Shown here in pieces: positions 51,322 to 63,634 of a DNA stretch of 64,000 nt. This DNA comes from Tetrahymena elliotti 4EA (taxonomy: Eukaryota; Ciliophora; Oligohymenophorea; Hymenostomatida; Tetrahymenidae). The stretch is taken from the NCBI GenBank assembly GCA_000231825.2, contig JH720319.1, positions 810,592 through 874,591 of the forward strand, read 5' to 3'. How positions within the stretch are numbered: the first letter of the stretch is position 1; each line of letters begins with the position of its first letter. Below the pieces are notes generated by a model. That model ran no database searches. It saw nothing but the letters and a program-made list of their open reading frames with translations, and was not told the origin of the DNA. The translations under genes and the position numbers were made by a program.

Positions 51322-52589
51322 AAAAATAAGTGACGGGTGAGCAAGTTATAAATAAAAATTACTAGCAGCTTAAATACACTAAATCTCTCTTTTTTTATTG
51401 TCAATAAAATAATTACTAATCAAACTAATTTCAATAAATAAAATAAATTTTTAATTAAATTTGAGAAATTATTTATCAAAAATAATAACAAATCTAATAA
51501 AATTCCTTAGCTATTCTATTTATTTACTCTCAAAATAAATAGAAAGACCTAAGGTTTTGAACAGTATGATAAAATAATAATTACAAACTAATCACTACTA
51601 TTACTTTGTCCTAGGCAAAAAATAACAAATAAACAAATATTACTTTAACTATCAATTATTATGATTCCATTTAAGCTTTTATAAACTTTCATTTGAATTG
51701 TTGCAAATCATCAAACAAAATAATAAATAAATTCTTAACCATCTATTAAAGGTAGATGTACTTTCTTTATTAATTATCTTTCATTCTTATAATTACTAAT
51801 TTTATTTAAAATTGTAAAAATTTATTTTTACTTTTATTTCTTGATCTATCTATTCATCCATCAACCAGTCTATATCCTGTATATTTTAGTTAACAAAAAT
51901 TTTAATAAATCCATTTTAAATATCTAACAACATCTTCTTCTAATAATCATAAAAACATTTAAAATTTATAATTTAAATTGTCGACCTTAAGCTTTAATAA
52001 ATAAAATAAATAAGTTATTATATTTCAAGAGGGGTACAAATATATGTCCTCTCTTTATTTTTAATTGTTTTTAAAATTTCACTAAATAAAAATAAATAAT
52101 TTGATATTTTTCAAAATAAAAATACCCATCTAATCCTTAAATTTATATTTGTTTACTTATCTGATATAATATTTATCAGAAAAACATGTTGTAGCTTCAA
52201 ATTAAAATAAAATGAGTATTTTACTAAAATTTAATTACACTTTTTTTATTTTTATCAAAATTCAAAGCAAAGTAGAATTGAGAAAAAAAAAACTTTGATT
52301 AATTTAAAATGATGTAGAATATGTAAATATATGAGTAAATCTTTACTTATAAAATAGAAGGTAATTATTTTTTTAAATGCTTGAAGTAATTGATTTATTT
52401 AAAATTAAAAACTAATATTGACGGTTTTACACTATCAGTGTTTTAAAAAAAGAAATTATTAAAGATAAAGGACAAAAAGCATTATTAAAGAAATAAACTA
52501 GTAAATTTTTAATATTTTACTTGGATAATTGTTAGCTATAGAAAAAGATACTATAATAAGCACATTCCTATTATTATTTTAATATAAAT
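51322..52589. other. intergenic region, no gene seen
   Basis: About 1.3 kb of A+T-rich DNA between two + strand genes. Frequent TGA in all six frames. No repeat or RNA recognised. Confidence 0.45.
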
Positions 52590-52919
52590 ATGAGGAATAA
52601 AGCTTTAAGCTTTAGAATCATTCCAAAAATTGTATTTTTAATTGCAATTGTTGGAGCTGTTATGATTATCTATGACCAGCAGTCTTAAAATTTTTAAAAC
52701 AATGAAACTTCCTTCTTCAAAAAGAGCTAGCTTAAACCTAATAAATTATTCTATACAGAATGGAACGAAAAATGTGTTTAGGCTTGTACTGAAGTAGGTG
52801 GAGTAAGTTGCGGGAAAATAAATAAAAATTGTTGCACCAAAAAAGGTTGCTTAAGTAAGGTTATAGGAGATTATTGCACTGAATATATAGCTATTATAGG
52901 ATGTACAAGTCCTAGTTGA
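52590..52919 (+). CDS. small Cys-rich membrane or secreted protein
   Basis: A single exon of 110 codons (109 residues) with ATG at 52590 and TGA at 52917-52919. An N-terminal basic stretch (MRNKALSFRIIPK) precedes one hydrophobic segment (IVFLIAIVGAVMIIY) that is either a signal anchor or a signal peptide. The rest is a small domain with eight cysteines in the order C-x3-C-x7-C-x6-CC-x4-C-x8-C-x8-C, suggesting four disulfides in an extracellular or lumenal compartment. The family is not recognised. It contains four TAA/TAG codons and is absent from standard-code ORF calls for that reason. It stands alone, with more than 1.2 kb of gene-free DNA on either side. The base composition of its coding part is clearly less A+T-rich than the flanks, which supports a real gene. 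Confidence 0.7.
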
Positions 52920-54368
52920 TAATTTAAATTAATCTAAATTAAATTAAAACTTTAATTCATTATATTAGTTATGTAATTTATATTATTAGTGAAGACAAAT
53001 TATAAATCTTAAATTGAAGTATTTTATTTTTTGACTATTAATGATTTCTACATCTAATTAATAAAGATTTTTATAATGATAGTGTTGAAAAATAAATAAT
53101 AATAAAATTTCTATCTGTTAAAAATAATTATAATTAAACTATTAAATGGTACAAAAGATATTACTCAGAAATTTTATCAATTTTTCAATAAAAATAGAAT
53201 TTTATTTTTAAACAGCATATTAATAAACAAAAAACTTTTCTAAATTTCTTCTATGTAAAAAATTTGGAATCTTATTTGAAATTAAATAAATAAATATTTC
53301 ATCACTTTCATTGAAGGAAAATAAATTGATATTCCAAAAGAATTTATTCATATATTTTTAGATAAAGAAACCTTAAATTTAATTACTTATTATCTTTATA
53401 ACAATAATTTTAGATATCCTAATTGTAAAATTAATTTTGTACAAATGAATTTAAAAAATTTTTATTTCATTAAAAATTTGCATCAAAAATTTTTAGGAAT
53501 GAAAAGTTTAAATAATAATTTGGTTACAAATCCTTAATTTAAATTATAATAAAAATAATATTTAAAAATATCTGTTGATTTTAATTTTTTAAGTCGAGAA
53601 GTTATTTCAAAAGAAAAAAATACAAATTTAAGTTATTAAACAATTAGTATTTGGAATATTAACATATCATATATTTTATTTAAATTCCTAAAATAGAATT
53701 TTATAAGCTTTTAGGAGATATTTCATTCAAAATCTCAAATACTATTTTAATCTTCTGAAATGAATTACTTCAAAAAAATCGTTTGAACTTGGATTGGAGA
53801 GAATTTATGAGAGCTATTTTTAGGTAGTCATTTATTTGCTCAGTAAATTTATTTTGCCTTTAAATTTTATTTTGTAAAAAGTTAAATAAAAAATAGCTTT
53901 TTTTGAAAAATAAACAGCTATCTTATATTCATTTTTTGGTTTTGCGAGTTTAGTTTTCAAAAATAAAATATTAAAAATGATACAATTCTGTTTCAGTTTT
54001 TCTACTAATTTACATTCTACTAAAATAAATCAATTTTAGCTTACTTTTACCTGTTTTTGAGCCTTTAAGGTAATGATTTATTTTGAAATATTACTATTTT
54101 GGACTTTACTTAATAACTGAATAAATATTTTTAGTTATAGTGCATTCAAAACAATTAAATTTTTGGTGATTTACATAACGCAGTTAATTATCAAGAGTTT
54201 TTTGCTAATTAATAATTGATTATTAAACATTTAAAAACATAAAATAATACTAGTGAAGGTTGATTTGATTCAAAAGGACTTTCGTTTCATAGCTTTTCTT
54301 CTCTTGTAGATTTATCAATTATATCTTCTGATAATACATTTATTATATTGTTCAACTGATCTATCATA
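52920..54368. other. intergenic region, no gene seen
   Basis: About 1.4 kb, A+T-rich, with long A and T runs. No coding frame recognised on either strand. Confidence 0.45.
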
Positions 54369-55355
54369 ATGAAGAAAGTAATTCCTAGAATATCAAGAAA
54401 GTTTCCTGAAGAATTTTTTACTGAAGATCGCATATCTGCTAACTCTTAAATGCTATAAGAAAACTAGTTTATTAATTCATCCAGGTATAATAGTGATCTG
54501 CATTATTCAAATTCTCCTTCTTAATAACTGAATACAATAGAGGATGAAGGATATTAAAAATAAAAAGCTAATTTTAAGATTTATAACTCATTAATGAGAG
54601 TTTCTCAATCCTAAGATAGTATTTTTAAGCAAAATATTATTGACTAAAAAAAATAAATGGATTTCACATTTTGTGCCACAGAAAAGTAAAAAAACCCTTT
54701 GCAGATACCTTCTAAGATTCTTCCTCCACTACTTTAAAACTAAAGCAAATAAATTCAATAATGCGAAATACACCCTTTAAACGTCTATTAGCTGGATAGA
54801 TTTGTAAAGCCTATTATCAGAAAGAGGAACTCTTAAATGAGTTCATCAAAAATAAGCCAAATTGAATATGACTCTACTAGATTAATAAATGATTAAACCT
54901 AAGTCTCAGACATTTAAATAAGAAGAAGAAGGGAAGAGAATTCAATAGAAAAGTTGTATGAATAAGGTAGATTTAGATAGTAATCTTGCAGCTTATCAAC
55001 ATAAGATATAAAAGCCAAAAAATAAAATTTAGCAAATATGTTTGGAAAGAGCAACTTTGATGGATAAAAATAGTTTGAAAATGCTGAAAAAGTGAAAATA
55101 TTTACAATGCATTCTCCTACTAATATCTCTATTATTTAGAATACGTCTACCTCAGAAAATATTCACCCTAATTCATGCTAATCTAATTTTCCAACAAACT
55201 TCTAATAAGAATCAATAAAAAAAAGTAAAAAATACATGAAAATTTCCATAAAAATTATTCAATAATTAATATTATTAATAACTTCAACACAATAACTAAT
55301 TGTTAATTCAAACAATCATAGATTACCCAAATATATTTTTTATTAAAAATTTTGA
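54369..55355 (+). CDS. Q/S-rich protein of unknown function
   Basis: A ciliate-code frame of 329 codons from ATG 54369 to TGA 55353-55355. The product is polar, rich in Ser, Gln, Asn and Lys, and probably disordered. Recognisable local features are basic: RKFPEEFF at the start, VKPIIRKRNSQMSSSKISQI near residue 145 and IRRRREENS near 185. No domain is recognised. The last ~45 residues are hydrophobic and low-complexity (IIQQLILLITSTQQ), unlike the rest, so the true 3' end may instead be spliced, perhaps into the frame starting at 55561. The two frames are only 205 bp apart on the same strand and have similar composition, so a single spliced gene remains possible. Confidence 0.55.
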
Positions 55356-55484
55356 TGAGAAATTGGTCTGTCTTATTTAATTTTTTTTACTTATTATTTT
55401 TTGAATTAAATAAAAATAGAATTTTTTCAAAATCATTAGACATTTTTAAACTAATATTTTATTTAATTAAAAAGGAAAAAATTA

Positions 55485-55545
55485 TGACCGATAGCACCAT
55501 GTGTTGCCTTGCTCATAATCTCTCTCTAAGGGCAGAGATTATATA
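55485..55545. promoter_or_regulatory. compact hairpin-forming island
   Basis: A block of about 60 bases, clearly richer in G+C than all surrounding non-coding DNA, just upstream of the ATG at 55561. It holds a perfect 9-bp inverted repeat: ATAATCTCT at 55515-55523 and AGAGATTAT at 55534-55542, with a 10-base loop. An alternative pairing, TGCCTT (55505-55510) with AAGGGCA (55528-55534), would compete with it. Read on the minus strand the block is preceded by a TATA-like stretch and followed by a T6 run, so a small minus-strand RNA gene is also conceivable. No known RNA family is recognised. Confidence 0.35.
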
Positions 55546-55560
55546 AATATATAGTAAAAA

Positions 55561-56607
55561 ATGTCCACTTTAAATAATCCAACCAGATAGTCATACTAAA
55601 GCTTGCTGCAAGGCGATGTAAAAATAAATTTAAATTCCATTTAACTCAAAAATCAAAATCAGACCTAATTGTGTGATGCAAGTGACTTATGTCAAACAGA
55701 AGAAAATAGGTTGAATCATTTTAAAATTCAGGAAAACATTGAAAATTAAAGTTCGACAAAACACAGCAATTCTAATTTAAATTTACAAAGTACCTCTCTC
55801 TTAAATAATAAGGATAGATTTAACTAAAAGACATAAGTAAAATTAGTGAGTGAGTCTTTAGATGTTAAATAAATAAAAAATAAAAAGGATCTAACAGCTA
55901 AAATCCTAGCTAACAGCAATATTGCACAATTACCATTACTCAGTAAATTATAGAATAATAAAATAAAAATTCAAAGAGAATATTATAAAAATTTTAGCTC
56001 ATAAAGTAATCATAGTTAATTTATAAAATAAAACACAAATCTAAATAAACCTATTGATAGTATTTAATCAAACTAATCTGCTACTATAAACCTATGCAAA
56101 TCTATAATATCTCATCCTATGATAGCCTAGAAATAAAAAGATTTAGTAAAAATGAAGAACTAGCCTGAAATATCTATTATCGATGATGATACAAATGCTA
56201 GTGATCAGAATTATTTAGTTTTTAAAAAAATAAACTCTGTTTAAGATTAGCCATCTTCTCCAAAAACAGAGCCACTAAAACCAGCAAACTAACTTAAAAA
56301 TAATTAAAACCAATTAGATCAGCTTTAAAACCCTGATTGGTTCTATAATTAATTAGGAAGGCCAAATATAAAATCATATCAAGAGAAAAGAGAAAAAGCT
56401 ATTGAACGCTATAAAAGGAACATTTTTTCGCAATAATCCAAATAAAATGAACAGCTAAGCTCAAATTAAAGTAGTTTAAGATAAAAACTAATAAAAAAAG
56501 AAATGAATTTAAAAACTAAAGAAGAAAGTCTTGATTACCAAAATATATTAAAAGATGAAGAATGTATTTTTGGTTACACTGATGAAGAATTTTTAATCAA
56601 AAATTGA
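55561..56607 (+). CDS. Q/N/K-rich protein of unknown function
   Basis: An uninterrupted ciliate-code frame of 349 codons (348 residues) from ATG 55561 to TGA 56605-56607. The N-terminal two thirds are polar and low in hydrophobics (MSTLNNPTRQSYQSLLQGD at the start). A more ordered C-terminal region includes LQNPDWFYNQLGRPNIKSYQ and EKREKAIERYKRNIF, then a helical KEEMNLKTKEE-like segment, ending in KDEECIFGYTDEEFLIKN. The WFYNQLGRP motif and the terminal IFGYTD motif look like short conserved docking segments, but I do not recognise a family. The last motif recurs in degraded form about 340 bp downstream. It may be the 3' part of a longer gene that includes 54369-55355. Confidence 0.62.
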
Positions 56608-56920
56608 TTATTAAAATATTTTAATAAAAAACATTAATATTTATTTTATACTTTATAATAAAATTTATCATATTCTAAATTTATTTATTATTTTTCACTA
56701 AATTTACAATTTTCAGGTTATATAAAAATACATAAATAATTTACTTAAACTTGATTGAAGTGGGGTTTTTACTAAGAGACATTTACAAGTAAATTTATCT
56801 ATGAGTAAAAGAAAAAGATCTGTACTATTTACACTTTATGTTGATACTTCTCTTTGCCAATTTATTCTTTTAATATTTTTTTCAGTTAAATCAAAAGATG
56901 AAGAATTTATTTTTGGTTAC
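56551..56920 (+). repeat. short direct duplication of the gene's C-terminal exon end
   Basis: Bases 56551-56577 (aaagatgaag..ttac, encoding KDEECIFGY) recur at 56894-56920 with one mismatch in 27. The second copy encodes KDEEFIFGYSD in a frame that opens at 56801 and stops at TGA soon after (61 residues). It is preceded by a good acceptor-like T-run ending in CAG. It could be a decayed tandem copy of the gene's end, or an alternative terminal exon. Confidence 0.5.
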
Positions 56921-56989
56921 TCAGATAAAAATCCAAAAAATATTTTTGTTTATTTTTGTAATGATGAGATTCAGAAACTATTTTGAGAT

Positions 56990-57874
56990 CTGATTAAGAA
57001 TTTTTAAGAGCATATTTATTTTACAAAAGAAAAACTTCAAAAAATAAAATATCATAAAAAAATTTTATACTTTAAGATCATAATGCATGATTTAAATTAA
57101 TTTATTTTTTTTCTTCCTTTTCAAATACATAAATTATCAAATTTATTGATTTTAATAATAAGCTATTTTTCAAATATTTTACTATCATAAAAATGTTTAT
57201 GCTATTGGAAAATAGACAAGAAATTTAATAGAAAAATAACCGAATAAAAATTTAAATCAATTTTTTCGTATAGAAAAATTTATCTGATTAAATTTTATAC
57301 ACTATTAAAAGAATAATAGTTGTTTTTAATTTAGTTTAAATGGTGACTGTTTTTTTGTGAGTTGAATTAATAAGAAGGATTTTACATTTAATGTTAAATT
57401 TAAAAATTTTTCAATTTGATAAAATCATAAAATTATAATTCTGATTTTCACCATCCCCACACACAAGTATTAAATAAGTAAAAGCGAGTATCTGGTATAA
57501 TCATTTAATTACATAAAAAAAGAAATTTTATCTTAGAAAATCAACACTCTCTCAATTCTTTTTATAGTTTATTGATTTAATATCTCTGGAGAAGCTAGAT
57601 TCAGGAAGATAATTTAAAATAATTCTTAAAAAATGTAATGCCTTTTTTATTATCAAAATTTAGAATTTAACAACTAAATTAGTTTGTATTTTCTATCTTC
57701 TACTTATGTATTTAAATTCAATTTTTATTTCCCTGCTAAAAAATATTGAATTATTTTTAGTTTTCCAAATAATACCATATTTACTTGAAAAGAATATCAA
57801 CAGTTACAAAATTTAACTTTATTTTTTTGGAGTTAGTTTCTAAAATTATTTTTATTCAAAAAGATTTATTTAAA
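56990..57874. other. intergenic region, no gene seen
   Basis: About 0.9 kb of A+T-rich DNA upstream of the kinase. Presumably contains its promoter; no motif recognised. Confidence 0.4.
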
Positions 57875-60800
57875 ATGTCAGCATTTGATGTTTAAGATGA
57901 TGCACTTGAGAAAATTAATAAATATGAAAAGATTAAATTATTAGGCTCTGGTAATTAAGGAAAAGCATATTTATGCAAAAGCGCTTAAACAAACTAGTAA
58001 TTTGTTGTTAAACAAATATAATTGAACTGTATGAGTGACCAAGATATTTAGAAGTAATATAAAGAAGTATCTATCTTAAGATCTTTAAGTCATCCTAATA
58101 TTATAAAATATTAAGACTCATTCATATTTAAGAAGAACTATTTATGTATAGTAATGGATTATGCAGAAGGTAAAAATTTCAACTACTAATTTATAAAAAA
58201 ACCCACAAACATTTTGATGTAAAGTAGAGAAAAATATAAATATGATTTTTAGAAATTTAAGGAGAAACCTTTAAAGATAAATAAAACTTTCTAATCGAAA
58301 TCATTCATTTTTTTAGTTTTTTTCTCCTAAGAAATACTTATTTTGTAAATTTGATGAAAAGATTCAATAGTTGTTTTCATGGATATTACTAATGCAGAAT
58401 AATAAATAAATTATCTTAGTATATACAATTTCTTAGTTAAAATTTTAAATCAAGAAATTTAAAAATTGAAAGAATTTAATCTAATCTATCTATCAATAAA
58501 TCAATCAATATTAATTTTTGTTCCTATTTTATTTATAGGCATTACAAAATAAGTAAATAAATTAACTTTACATTGTTATTATAAAAGAGGAGATATTTAA
58601 GATTTAATTATCAATCATCTCTTCTTCTAAATTACAAATTACGGATTATTCTTGATAATTTTTAAATTTATTAACACTCTTTCAGAAGCTCCCTGACAAG
58701 AGCTAAAAAAATGAATAAATATTAATAAAGAATTTTTACATTTTTAAATATCCAAAAATATTTATGGATATTTTAAATGTTAAGTAGATTTTTTTAATAA
58801 TAAATAGAAAAGATTAACTAAATTATTTAATTTATAATATTTATTTTTATTTTAAAAAGGAGGTGATTTAGAATAGAGAATCACTTAAGCAATAAAAAGC
58901 AATACATATTTGGACAGTAAAACTATATTAAAATGGCTCACTTAGTTATGCAGTGCAGTTAGATTTATTCATAATTAAAAAATCATACATAGAGACATTA
59001 AAAATAGCAATATTTTTCTTGATTCGAATGATAACATTTTGTTAGGAGATTTTGGAATCTCAAAAAAGTTATAGAATCAAAAAGATAAAGCAAATACTAT
59101 TATAGGTAAAGTATTTAATTCATATTAAATTTACATTTTTATTAAAATTTAATTATGCATTATCAAAAAGGAACTCCTTACTTTATGGCTCCTGAAATTT
59201 GTAATCATCAGCCATATACTAATAAGGTAGATATATGGGCTTTAGGGATAGTTCTATTTAGATTAGTATATTTAAAATACCCTTTTGAAGGTTTTGAAAT
59301 GATTCATTTAATGCTTGCAATTACTAAAGGGAACTTTAATTTTCCTTAAACTCCTTTGTCCCCATTAAAGAATTTAATTTAAAAACTATTACAAAGTGAT
59401 CCCAATAAAAGACCATCTATTGAATAAGTATTTGGTAAATCATTGTAAATTTAAAAATAATTGCTTTTATTATGTTAAGTAACAAATTATTGTTAATGCT
59501 GATTGCTTATTTTTTACCATCCAATTTTAAAAATAATTTAATATTTAAAAAAGAATTCGAAGAAATCAAATCATATTTTGACAAATCTAGATAAGAAAAA
59601 TAAACTAATTAAAACTTAGTAACTTAATTATTTTTTTCTGGAATTTTTTTTATTTTCTTTTAATAAATTTTAAATATTTATTCAATCTTCATTAGGCAAG
59701 ATAAAACTCTTGTAGATAGACTAAATTGGTCAAAGATGTTAGTTCAGGAAATTTAGAGCTTTAGTACAATCGTCCCCATTCACCATACTCAAAGAATATT
59801 TAAAAAAGTGAATAGAAACTGTTTGAATTTGTTGTTTAAAACTAGTAAATGTAAAAGAATGCTGTACAAAGACCAACCAGTAAGCAATAAGGAGGAAGAG
59901 ATATATCACCTGGAATAAATAGAAATCAGAATGTAAAATAAATTCTTTTAAATTAATTTCTATAATGATCATTTAACAAACCCAGATTACTAGATTACCG
60001 AGTCTCAAATCTCCAAGTTCTTGTCCTTAAAATAGCTAAAATTCACAATAAAAGATTTAAAATTTTGGTTCCTCCCCAAATATTAATGGAAAATAGAATT
60101 TTTAAAATAACTTAAAACTCAACAATAATAATTTAGAAAATGATAAAAATTTATTAAATAATATAAATAATAATTACTCACCTAAAAAACTAAACAAATA
60201 GTATTCTGAGTGTAGTACTTCAGATAGTAGTAAAGAAACTCCAAAAGTTGTTTTTTTTAATAATCTAAAAATAGAAGAAGGATCACCTTTAATTTAAATT
60301 AAAAAAGTCTTAAGAAATAATTTAATTGCTAAGGGATCTGATGGATAAGTGAGCTCTAGCTGTGGCAATAATCCTTTTTCTTCATAGCAAAATTTACAAA
60401 ATAGAATAAAATTTAGTGCAAGAAAATATAATAATGCCATTCGTATGAGTGAGTAAGTAGGAATTTGTACTCCTCAAACAAAGGGTTAAGTAATTCAAAC
60501 CCAAGAAAATTCAAGTCCCTAATATTTATTGAATCCATAAATGAATACTCCTTAATAGTAACAACATACACCAGTAGTCATTAGCTATAAATAACAGAGA
60601 AATGATATTAAATCAAGGCCTTCTCTCAATTTGAAGTAATAATATTCAGATAATTCAGGCTAAGCTAAAGAAAATGCTTAGTAATAAAACCAATACTTAG
60701 AAGCTGTAAAAAAGTAAATGAATATACCTAGTAAAAAATTTTAAGTTAATTAGTTATAAGGGCAATAACTACCTCAAATTATTCATTCATTTTTTAAGCA

Positions 60801-61743
60801 ACCTCAAAAGATTTAAGAACCTGAAAATTTCTAGCAAGCTGTGTAACATTTTAATGAGGTAATTTCTTTTTAATTCTCATAAAGTTATATTAAAAAATTA
60901 TTATTATTAGGATTTCGATTAAAATCAAGATGACCAAATGATATGTTCTTTAAACACAGTCCTCTCATAAGATTTTATTGATAATCCTTAGAATGTATTA
61001 GAAAATGATAACTCAAATGAAAAGATCAGTTTATTAAAAATGCTTAAGAGAAATAGTAATCAAAATAATAGTTAGAATAGCAATTAATTGTAAAACAATG
61101 GAAGTAACCTTTTCAATCAAAATAATAGTAATAATAGTGCCTAAAAGAACAATGTAAGTGCTAACAGTAATAACAATAGTCAAAATTTATATAACTTTGG
61201 TGCCAATCAGATATCAAATGGTAGCCATTTATTTACAAATTAAAACTCTTAAATGAAGCTAGAAGATGTAGAAACTGAAAACTTTAACTAGAGAAATAGT
61301 TATTTAGATGAAAATCTAGCAGTATCATACAACTACACTAGATCATCTTTATCTGGAATAAACTCTATAGTGTAATCAAATCAATTTAAAGAGAATATTG
61401 TTAACCCAGAAGAATTAATTGAAGTAATTATTTGTTTTAAACAAAAAAATTTAATATGATTGATTATAATAATATTAATTTTCTTTTATAAAATTAGTAA
61501 TTAAAGTAAGAATTGATACAACTATTAGGCTAAGAGTTATATTTCTAAGTTTCTCACTACGCTACTGGACTCATTTTGCATTATGATGTTTACAAAATTA
61601 TAAATGAAAATATGTTAAAGGATAATTTCCTTGAATAATGCAAATTGTCAAAATAATCAAGTTCCTTAATGAATGTTGATCAAATAGTTTATAATCTATT
61701 AAAAATAGTCAATTATGAAGAAAACAATCAATTGATTGATTGA
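57875..61743 (+). CDS. NEK-like protein kinase with long Q/N-rich tail
   Basis: Ser/Thr protein kinase. Exons 57875-58169, 58860-59105, 59171-59478, 59696-59932, 59986-60858, 60911-61423 and 61498-61743 close exactly in frame (905 residues). The domain occupies about residues 15-275: glycine loop LGSGNQGKAYLC, VVKQI with the ATP-binding Lys, YAEGGDLEQRI, catalytic loop IIHRDIKNSNIFL, DFGISKKL, activation-loop end IGTPYFMAPEIC, and VDIWALGIVLFRLVYLKYPF. The DFG, HRD and APE motifs are intact, so it should be active. YAEGGDLEQ and the general pattern resemble NEK kinases, which in ciliates act on cilia length and basal bodies. The remaining ~600 residues are Asn/Gln/Ser-rich and end in an ordered helix (QELIQLLGQELYFQVSHYAT). 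The 690-bp first intron is long for this locus. The third exon's donor was chosen because it alone keeps frame. Confidence 0.9.
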
Positions 61744-62467
61744 TTTAGTTTCAATAAATAACGATATAAAAAATAAAGCCTTCATGATAATTTACCCTTA
61801 CTGATCTAACAAATAGCTAATTAAGTTTTTCAAACTGATTTAAGTAATAATCCCTTCAACTGAAGAAAATCTAGTAATAAAAAACTAAAATAATAACTAT
61901 TTTTTGCCTAGCAGGACTAATAAAATAAATGATAATAATAGTACTCAATTAAAAATAAAACAATAACAAGCTTATTTTAATGAAAACATATTACTAAAAA
62001 ACAACCCATAAATGATAAAAAATTAATTAATTTATATTAGAAAACTTGAATCAGGTTTAAATTATTTCATTTATATTAAATTGTAACTTACTGCTTACTT
62101 TCTTTACTTTTAAATTATCAACGAAAATTATGTAGATTTATTTATAATTCATTAGCTCCTATAGAAGTAATAATTTTGAGCAAACAAATTAACTTTTATC
62201 TTTGAAATATTGAAGGAATTTATTTATTTTTAGTTAATAAAAATACCTCTTATTAATTATTATTAATTAGATTAATATAAAGCATAATTCTTTGTACTTG
62301 AAGAATAAATTTATAAAAAATACTTGATTACACAACATGTATTACATAATTGCATATTATTGTTTTATTTAATGTGCTTAATGTATATTTAATTTTAAGG
62401 AGAACATTTTATTTTAGTTTGAATTTATATTTTTAGTTTTGTATTGAAATATGTATTTATTTATTAT
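61744..62467. other. convergent intergenic spacer
   Basis: A+T-rich 3' flanks of the kinase and the bromodomain gene. Nothing else recognised. Confidence 0.4.
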
Positions 62468-63634
62468 TCATAATGAAAATTATTCCTTAATTTTACTAAA
62501 TACCATCTTAGATAATGTATTAAAGTTTACTGTATAGTGTTCTTTTGATTACTAGGAAATGTGTTGTGGTTCATATTCTTATATAGTTTTAATGCACTTA
62601 AACAGTTCCTCTTGTGAAAAATTCACAACCTTCTACTTCAAAAATTACTTATCTTCTTCAGTAATAAGATTTTCTTTAGATTATATTTATTACTAAAGTC
62701 CTATAACAATACAGTTGTAGTTTGGAGATTTGGGAGGGTGCATAACAGCTTTTTTGTCAAATATATATTGTTGTGCCAAAGCTGGTATTTATTGAGCTTT
62801 TTTGAGTCCTAATACATCTTATGGTTTTCCTTTTTTTATGACCTTGGATAACTTCTTTACTCCTTTTACCCCTCTTTTTTCTAAATATTAAAATAATAAT
62901 CTTACATATTAATTTTTGCAAATTTATTTTGAGTTTTTACCTTTTTTATCTATGCTTAAGGATGATTTTCTTGAGGGAATTCCAGAAGGAGTTGGATACA
63001 AATAATTCTAATTTCCGTTAGATTAAATCATACTTGAGTTAAGGGAATCTTTTACACGATTATATTTTCTTTTTTTAATTGGTACTCCATTCTCATCAAA
63101 TCTATAATGAGTTTTAAAAGGTAGAAGATGTTCCTTTAATGATTTTTTTGAGAGCCTTTCTAATCTCAAAGATGCTTTATATATCTCACTATTTTCTTAG
63201 TTGTAAATTCTACAATTACCCCAAATGAGGTTCAAGTCATTTTCAAATTCTTTATATCCTACATACTTAAAAGAAAGAAACAAAAAATGGGAATTATAAT
63301 TATAAAGATATGTTTAAGAAATATTAAATATTAACAAAGTATTATAGAAAATAAAATGTTTTTTATTTCAAATTAAATTCTTTTACAAATTTTTATCCAA
63401 AGAATTATAAAAATGTTTAAATTAAAACTATTTATTGACTCATTTTACCTTTTTTATTTTTTTCTACATAGTTTATAAGTCCATAGGCTTAGCTATTTTC
63501 TTTGTATAATCGAAAAACAGCTTAGTATCTACAGGAAGATAAAATATTTGCTATGGATCCTGCACAATAATATCATTAAGCACATTGTTTAGTGCTGCAG
63601 TTAAATCTAACTTATCTTTCTTTCCTTTGCTCAT
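62468..63634 (-). CDS. single-bromodomain protein
   Basis: Chromatin reader that binds acetyl-lysine. It starts MSKGKKDKLDLTAALNN at ATG 63634-63632. The bromodomain is spread over two exons: LPVDTKLFFDYTKKIAKPMD and LQTMQKKIKK, then, after an intron ending about 63266, YVGYKEFENDLNLIWGNC and RIYNQENSEIYKASLRLERL. The YN pair carries the acetyl-lysine-contacting Asn and is intact. The part after the domain is basic and Ser-rich (RLSKKSLKEHLLPF, GIPSRKSSLSIDKKG), followed by a third exon with KRGVKGVKKLSKVIKKGKPQ and a helical tail ending KIKEQFSL-TGA. No second bromodomain, ET domain or PHD finger is seen, so it resembles the small bromodomain subunits of ciliate remodelling or acetyltransferase complexes. 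Partner complex unknown. Confidence 0.85.
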
